Source: Acidobacteriota bacterium
GTDB lineage: Bacteria; Acidobacteriota; Blastocatellia; Pyrinomonadales; Pyrinomonadaceae
NCBI GenBank assembly: GCA_016715115.1
Contig: JADKBM010000011.1
Location: 1,054,001-1,118,000, forward strand
Direction: 5' to 3'
Length of the DNA: 64,000 nt
Shown: one piece after another, positions 59,531 through 64,000 of the stretch
Layout: each line of letters opens with the position of its first letter
How positions within the stretch are numbered: the first letter of the stretch is position 1
Translations under genes and position numbers: made by a program
Notes under the pieces: model-generated
The model's input: the letters and a program-made list of their open reading frames with translations, nothing else
What the model was told of the DNA's origin: nothing
Database searches by the model: none

Positions 59531-60793
59531 CTATTTCGTTTCGAATCTGATCGTCTTGAACGCTTCAATCAGTTCGTTTTCATCATCGTCGCTGAAAGCC
59601 GTCAGAGTGAACGCGAGAGTGTAGCCGTTGCGAGCCAGAAAATAGATCTTTTGCCTGTATCTCGTTCCAGCCAAATCGGCAGTTCCCTCGAGCCGGATGA
59701 ACTCGACTCCACCGATCATTTCGCGAACCGGTTTGTTCGGCATATTGTAGAAGCCGAGCTTCGAGAATCCTGTATAAACCAGCATTGCAGACTGATACGC
59801 CGTCGCGTTTCGTCCGGACAGCTTCGAAAGGTTGCACTCCAGCGACGAGTTCGAATCGAGCCCGACCGGTTTCAACGTAAAGGTCAGCAGATTCGGGTTC
59901 TCGGTCTTCGGAACCACCAGTTTGGAGCCGGCGTTTCGATTGACAACGCCACGTCTAACCTCGAGCAATCGCGCCGCTTCATCGCGTGAAATACGATGCC
60001 AAGACTTCGGGATGTCGATCGTGAACCGGAAAAACTCGCTCCGAAAAACCGATTCAACGAGTGTCGATCGAAAAACCGGAGGCACCGGCGCCTCGATCTC
60101 GGGTTCCGGTTTTGCAATCACGCTGAAGGAATCCAGAAATTTTGCCGCCAGTTTCTCAAACTCGCCTTTGTCCTTCGGGTTTTCCAAATCGGCGACCGAG
60201 TTATCGACGACGATCGAGAAATACACGTCTCGCTTGACCAGAAAGACGTGCATCACGAACTCGTCCTGAAACTTCTCGCCGGTCTTGCCGGTCAATTTGA
60301 GAGCGGGTCCGCCGCCGACCTCTACATCGGCCGTTTCCCGAACCTTGAATTCCCCGTCCTCGAGAAACGCGTCGGCCGTCTCCCGATAGATCGCCGTCAT
60401 CGCTTCCGGGTCCGTTACGGCGTACGGCAGTTTCATATGTCCGATGCCGAATGCCGTACTGTCGCCAAGTCCGAGGAAAATCTCAAGCTTTGTGGTCCCG
60501 AAGACTTCGTCAACGAAGGTTTCGGAATTCTGTGCCGGAGTCCTCGGGAATGATGCCTTGAAATTGAAATCTGGAAACTCGAACTCGCGCCAGTTTTCGT
60601 CTTCTTCAAGCTGTATTCGAACAAGCTCCTGATGAAATCGAGTCTTGGAGTCGATCTCCGGTTCAACCGGCTTGCTCTTTCTGGACAAACGTGGCGTCGG
60701 CGCCGGTTTCGGCCGTGTCCTCTGGGCCGTCGCCTGGCCCCAAAAGACAAAGAGCGCGAATATCGCAAAAATGTGAACAAATCGACCTGCCAT
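59531..60793 (-). CDS. Exported protein with two related beta domains
   Basis: 420 aa, with a signal peptide MAGRFVHIFAIFALFVFWGQ. A basic Pro-rich linker is followed by two similar units: FPDFNFKASFPRTPAQNSETF (about 72) and FRFTIDIPKSWHRISRD (about 255). Both resemble DUF1795/PsbP-like exported folds in pattern. There is no catalytic motif. It ends immediately before tatD (adjacent stop and start) and starts 5 bp after the metG stop, so it is probably cotranscribed. Confidence 0.75.
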   Translation of the reverse strand: MAGRFVHIFAIFALFVFWGQATAQRTRPKPAPTPRLSRKSKPVEPEIDSKTRFHQELVRIQLEEDENWREFEFPDFNFKASFPRTPAQNSETFVDEVFGTTKLEIFLGLGDSTAFGIGHMKLPYAVTDPEAMTAIYRETADAFLEDGEFKVRETADVEVGGGPALKLTGKTGEKFQDEFVMHVFLVKRDVYFSIVVDNSVADLENPKDKGEFEKLAAKFLDSFSVIAKPEPEIEAPVPPVFRSTLVESVFRSEFFRFTIDIPKSWHRISRDEAARLLEVRRGVVNRNAGSKLVVPKTENPNLLTFTLKPVGLDSNSSLECNLSKLSGRNATAYQSAMLVYTGFSKLGFYNMPNKPVREMIGGVEFIRLEGTADLAGTRYRQKIYFLARNGYTLAFTLTAFSDDDENELIEAFKTIRFETK

Positions 60794-60798
60794 CGTTT

Positions 60799-62832
60799 CT
60801 ATTTTAGCCGCGCGCCGTTCTTCACGTCTTCAACGAACGTCGCCATCGCCGGCGCGGTGTCGTCACCGTCAAGCGAAGCGGCGCAGATCATTCCCTGCGA
60901 CTCGAAGCCGCGCATCTTCCGCGGCTTGAGATTTGCCACGACGACGACCTTGCGGCCGATCAGTTTTTCGGGTTCGTAATACTCCGCCAAACCGGCCAGG
61001 ATCTGGCGCGGCTTTTCTTCGCCGAGGTCGATCTCAAAGCGCAGAAGCTTGTCGGCGTTCGGGATGCGTTCGCAAACCAGAACCTCGCCGATCTTGAGTT
61101 CGACCTTGAGAAAATCGTCGATGGTGATGAAGTTCTCCTCGACGACGGCTTCGGCGGCAACCGGTTCGGCCGGTGCGGCAGTTTCAATCTTCTGTTCTTG
61201 AATTTCACTCATAATCTTTTGCTTATCAAGGCGCGGAAACACCGGAAGCGTCTCGCCGATCGCGGTTCCGGGCACGAGTCCGCCCCATTTGAGATCTTCC
61301 GGATTCATCGCTGCAAGATCGCCTTCAAGACCGATCTGCCGATAAATGCTGCGCGCCGCTTCGGGGATCACCGGAAAGAGCAGGACGCACAGCCAGCGAA
61401 GCGTTTCGGTCGAGCGGTACAAGACGGCGCTCAAAGACTCCGTCTGATTCGGGTCTTTGATCAGCTCCCAGGGCTTCGAATCCGTGATCATCTTGTCGAT
61501 CCGCGCGATCACGGCCCAGAGCGCTTCAAGCGCGTGCGAAAACTCGAAATTGTCGAAGCGCCTGAGGTATTCGTCGCGCGCGTGTGCGAGAACCGTCGCG
61601 AGTTCCTGATCGTCCGTCGCGAGTCCGATGCGTTTCGCGTAAAGATAATTCGCATCGCTGATCGAGCCGGACGGAACCTTCCCGTCGCGGTACTTCGTGA
61701 TCATCGAGAGCGTCCGTGACGAAAGATTGCCGAGCCCGTTGGCGAGGTCGGCCGTTGAACGGTCGATCAGATTCTCATAGCCGAAATTCCCGTCCTGTCC
61801 GAAGACCATCTCGCGCAAGACGAAATAACGGATCGCATCGGTCTGAAAATGCCTCTTGAGAACGTCGAGACTGACGATGTTCCCGAGCGTCTTGCCCATC
61901 TTGCGGCCGTCCGCATCGAGCCACATTCCGTGGGCGTAAACCATCTGCGGCAATTCGATTCCCGCCGCCAGCAGAAACGACCACCAGTAGATCGTGTGAA
62001 AACGGAGAATGTCCTTGCCGACCAAGTGATGCGCCGACGGCCAGAATTTCTCGAATCCCGAACGCGCGTCGTTGCCCCAGCCGAGTGCGGTGACGTAGTT
62101 GGAAAGCGCGTCGAGCCAGACGTACATCACGTGATTGTCGTCGCCGGGAACGGGAACGCCCCAGCTTACGGCTTTCTTTTCGCGCGAGACGGCGAGATCC
62201 TGAAGACCCTGACGGATGAAGGCCGCGACCTCATTTCGCCGCGCTTCGGGACGCAGGCGTTGCGGCTCGTTCTCAATGATCTTCAACAGCTCTTCGTCGT
62301 AGTCGGAAAGCCTGAAAAAGTAGCTTTCTTCCGAAACGCGGTCAAGCGGCCGTTCGTGGACCAGACAAACCGGAACTTCCGAGCCTTCGACCAATTTATA
62401 ATCCGTTTCGGTCTTGAACTCGGCGCACGGCGCGCAGAACCAACCTTCGTAAAAGCCTTTGTAGATCGTGTCGTTGCCCTTCGGCGTCTTGTTGGCGGCG
62501 ATCTTCAACCAAAACTTCTGCGCCGCTTCGTAATGAAACGGTTCGGTCGTGCGCATAAAGATGTCGTAGCCGTCGAGTCCGAAGTCCGCGAACATCCGCT
62601 TCAGTTCGCCCGAAATGTAATCGACCTGCTGCAGCGGCGTCCGGCCGGCCCTTTCTCCGGCACGTTGAATGTTGACGCCGTGTTCGTCCGTCCCGGTCAG
62701 AAAGAAAGTCTCGAATCCACGCTGGCGTTTGTGCCGAACGACGGCATCCGCGACGATCGTCGTGTAGAGATGACCGAGATGCGGCAACGAGTTCGCATAA
62801 TAGATCGGAGTTGTGATGTAAAAGGTCTTCAT
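60799..62832 (-). CDS. metG: Methionyl-tRNA synthetase
   Basis: 677 aa. The HIGH-like motif is LPHLGHLYTT (about 17). The KMSKS-like motif reads GRKMGKTLGN (about 310). The zinc-region knuckle CAPCAEF is present with only part of the second Cys pair (VCLVHERPL). The tail has an Ala/Glu linker (about 555-585) and a C-terminal Trbp111/EMAP-II tRNA-binding domain (about 590-677) with ITIDDFLKVELKIGEVLVCE. No Shine-Dalgarno is visible: the heptad array ends about 10 bp before the ATG. Confidence 0.95.
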   Translation of the reverse strand: MKTFYITTPIYYANSLPHLGHLYTTIVADAVVRHKRQRGFETFFLTGTDEHGVNIQRAGERAGRTPLQQVDYISGELKRMFADFGLDGYDIFMRTTEPFHYEAAQKFWLKIAANKTPKGNDTIYKGFYEGWFCAPCAEFKTETDYKLVEGSEVPVCLVHERPLDRVSEESYFFRLSDYDEELLKIIENEPQRLRPEARRNEVAAFIRQGLQDLAVSREKKAVSWGVPVPGDDNHVMYVWLDALSNYVTALGWGNDARSGFEKFWPSAHHLVGKDILRFHTIYWWSFLLAAGIELPQMVYAHGMWLDADGRKMGKTLGNIVSLDVLKRHFQTDAIRYFVLREMVFGQDGNFGYENLIDRSTADLANGLGNLSSRTLSMITKYRDGKVPSGSISDANYLYAKRIGLATDDQELATVLAHARDEYLRRFDNFEFSHALEALWAVIARIDKMITDSKPWELIKDPNQTESLSAVLYRSTETLRWLCVLLFPVIPEAARSIYRQIGLEGDLAAMNPEDLKWGGLVPGTAIGETLPVFPRLDKQKIMSEIQEQKIETAAPAEPVAAEAVVEENFITIDDFLKVELKIGEVLVCERIPNADKLLRFEIDLGEEKPRQILAGLAEYYEPEKLIGRKVVVVANLKPRKMRGFESQGMICAASLDGDDTAPAMATFVEDVKNGARLK

Positions 62833-62842
62833 CCGGTTAGAT

Positions 62843-63053
62843 CAGTGCAGTGCAGAGTGCAACCCAGTGCAAAGTGCAGAGTGCAACCCAGTGCAAAGTG
62901 CAGAGTGCAACCCAGTGCAAAGTGCAGAGTGCACTTTGCTTTATCCACTCTCCACGCTCCACTCTCCACTCTCCACTATGCACTATGCACTATGCACTAT
63001 GCACTGTGCACTGTGCAGCACTTTGCACTTTGCAGCACTATGCACTGAGCACA
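62843..63053. repeat. Mixed heptad arrays between metG and the M28 gene
   Basis: About 210 bp of 7-bp units: gtgcaga, gtgcaac and gtgcaaa in the left part, then ctccact (several), atgcact (four or more) and gtgcact. The array ends directly at the stop codon of the M28 peptidase gene and starts just upstream of the metG start. Confidence 0.93.
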
Positions 63054-64000
63054 CTACTTCCTGTTCGGCTGCGCGCGGGCGAACTCGTCGTCCTTGTTGT
63101 AGCGCGGCAGTTTCTTCATATTCGAAATTTCCAGCGCGATGGCGAACGTCACGTCAAGCGACTGGATCATACCGTCGTAACGCCAATCGTCGCTGAACTC
63201 ATCCGACGGCTGATGGTAGTTGTTCTTGTTGAACTCCTCGAAGAACTTCTTCCCGAAATCTTTCGGCTTTCCGACATACTCGTCGCCGTCCTGGATGCTG
63301 AGCGCCGGAACTCCCTTCTTTGCGAACGGAAAATGGTCCGAGCGGAAGAAAAAGCCCTGTTCCGGGTAGGCATCCGGAAGGAAACTCAAGTTTCTGGATT
63401 TGAGGACCTTCTGAACGATCTCCCAAAGATTCGAACGCTCCGCGCCGAGCGCGCCGTAATCCTTCGTCAGGCCGAGAATGTTGCCTCCGTCGATATTGAC
63501 GTTCGCGGCCGTCCGGTCGAGCGGATAGACGGGATTTCGTGAGTACCATTCAGCGCCGAGCAGTCCCTGCTCTTCGGCGGTCGTGAAGAGAAACACCTGC
63601 GAACGCTTCGGCTGTTCTTTTTTCGGCAATTTGGTCAGCGCTTCCGCGACCGCCAGCACTTGCGCGCAGCCCGTCGAATTATCGAGCGCGCCGTTGTAGA
63701 TCGCATCGCCTTTCGCATTCGGCTCGCCAATGCCGAGGTGGTCCCAGTGCGCGGTGTAAACGACATACTCGTTCTTCAGTTGATTGTCGCTCCCTTCGTA
63801 AAAACCGACGACGTTATTCGACTCGAGCCGCTTGATCTCGCTCTTGAGATTCAAATTCGCGCGAAGGCCGAGACTGACGGGCTTGAACTTGCGGTCTTTC
63901 GCCTTTTCCCGAAGATCGTCGAGGTTCAGATTTGCCTGCGAGAATACGCGCTTCGCGGTGTCGTTCGTCATCCAGGATTTGAACTGCAAAAACGGCGTTT
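63054..64000 (-). CDS. M28-family zinc aminopeptidase (N-terminus beyond the window)
   Basis: The C-terminal 315 residues or so of an M28 peptidase. The frame stays open through the window end (TPFLQFKSWM...). Zinc ligands: His and Asp in TAHWDHLGIG, Asp in GALDNSTGCAQV, Glu in TTAEEQGLLGAE, Asp in VNIDGGN and His in NYHQPSDEF. The usual enzymes are exported and about 500 aa, so a PA domain and signal should lie upstream, outside the window. It degrades peptides in the periplasm or outside the cell. Confidence 0.93.
   Translation of the reverse strand, partial: TPFLQFKSWMTNDTAKRVFSQANLNLDDLREKAKDRKFKPVSLGLRANLNLKSEIKRLESNNVVGFYEGSDNQLKNEYVVYTAHWDHLGIGEPNAKGDAIYNGALDNSTGCAQVLAVAEALTKLPKKEQPKRSQVFLFTTAEEQGLLGAEWYSRNPVYPLDRTAANVNIDGGNILGLTKDYGALGAERSNLWEIVQKVLKSRNLSFLPDAYPEQGFFFRSDHFPFAKKGVPALSIQDGDEYVGKPKDFGKKFFEEFNKNNYHQPSDEFSDDWRYDGMIQSLDVTFAIALEISNMKKLPRYNKDDEFARAQPNRK

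Noticed and set aside
62850..63542. Plus-strand open frame of 230 codons overlapping the M28 gene
   Set aside because: It runs from the heptad array into the antisense of the peptidase gene; no independent evidence.

Overview
The window looks like part of a bacterial chromosome at moderate to high GC. The best guess is an Acidobacteriota of class Blastocatellia (Pyrinomonadaceae-like). That is an inference from the gene set: Asn/Thr-rich lipoproteins, a short zinc-ribbon/HTH protein, decayed CadC- and BTAD-type regulators, an S8 protease with an 18-bp repeat tail, and heptad-rich intergenic repeats. There is no rRNA, CRISPR array, transposase or prophage core. One tRNA, tRNA-Pro(GGG), is present.

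Layout. 1-4.3 kb holds a cyanophycin locus: cphA (cut by the window edge), a 720-bp satellite, a four-helix-bundle gene and cphB. 4.5-9.0 kb is an island of lipoproteins built by reusing two small domains, with a decayed regulator on each side. 9.0-16.2 kb is a tightly packed minus-strand run that includes pyrF, a duplicated DUF3108 protein and feoA-feoB-feoC-like. 16.6-20.6 kb holds glnA, a large unknown membrane protein and a type IV pilin-like protein. 20.9-24.9 kb is a polyamine cluster: speA, a deoxyhypusine-synthase-like gene and speB. 25-38 kb holds an HtrA protease, a beta-propeller protein, tRNA-Pro, a MerR regulator, thiL, an HNH nuclease, a methyltransferase, a GGDEF/EAL protein and the S8 protease. 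38.6-43.8 kb holds argC, argD and small unknowns. 44.7-51.7 kb holds thrA (frameshifted) and thrC on the minus strand, divergent from thrB, an acetylornithine-type carbamoyltransferase (argF') and argB. 51.7-64 kb holds a TonB-domain protein, an archaemetzincin-like lipoprotein, a polyprenyl synthase, a small signal peptidase, a YajQ-family gene, tatD, metG and a partial M28 peptidase.

Arginine links several of these loci. The window carries argC, argD, argF' and argB for synthesis, thrA for the aspartate branch, glnA for nitrogen entry, cphA/cphB for storing and releasing arginine and aspartate as cyanophycin, and speA/speB for converting arginine to putrescine.

The most unusual signal is structural. 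Several families of short repeats, many with a 7-bp period, form stem-loops or arrays that fill spaces between genes. Copies appear to have entered argC, thrA and probably pyrF in frame and in the same orientation, encoding a recurring IPNPKSE-like peptide, much as Rickettsia palindromic elements do. Two genes (thrA and a lipoprotein gene) are broken by one-base shifts at A5 runs, which may be real or may be sequencing errors.
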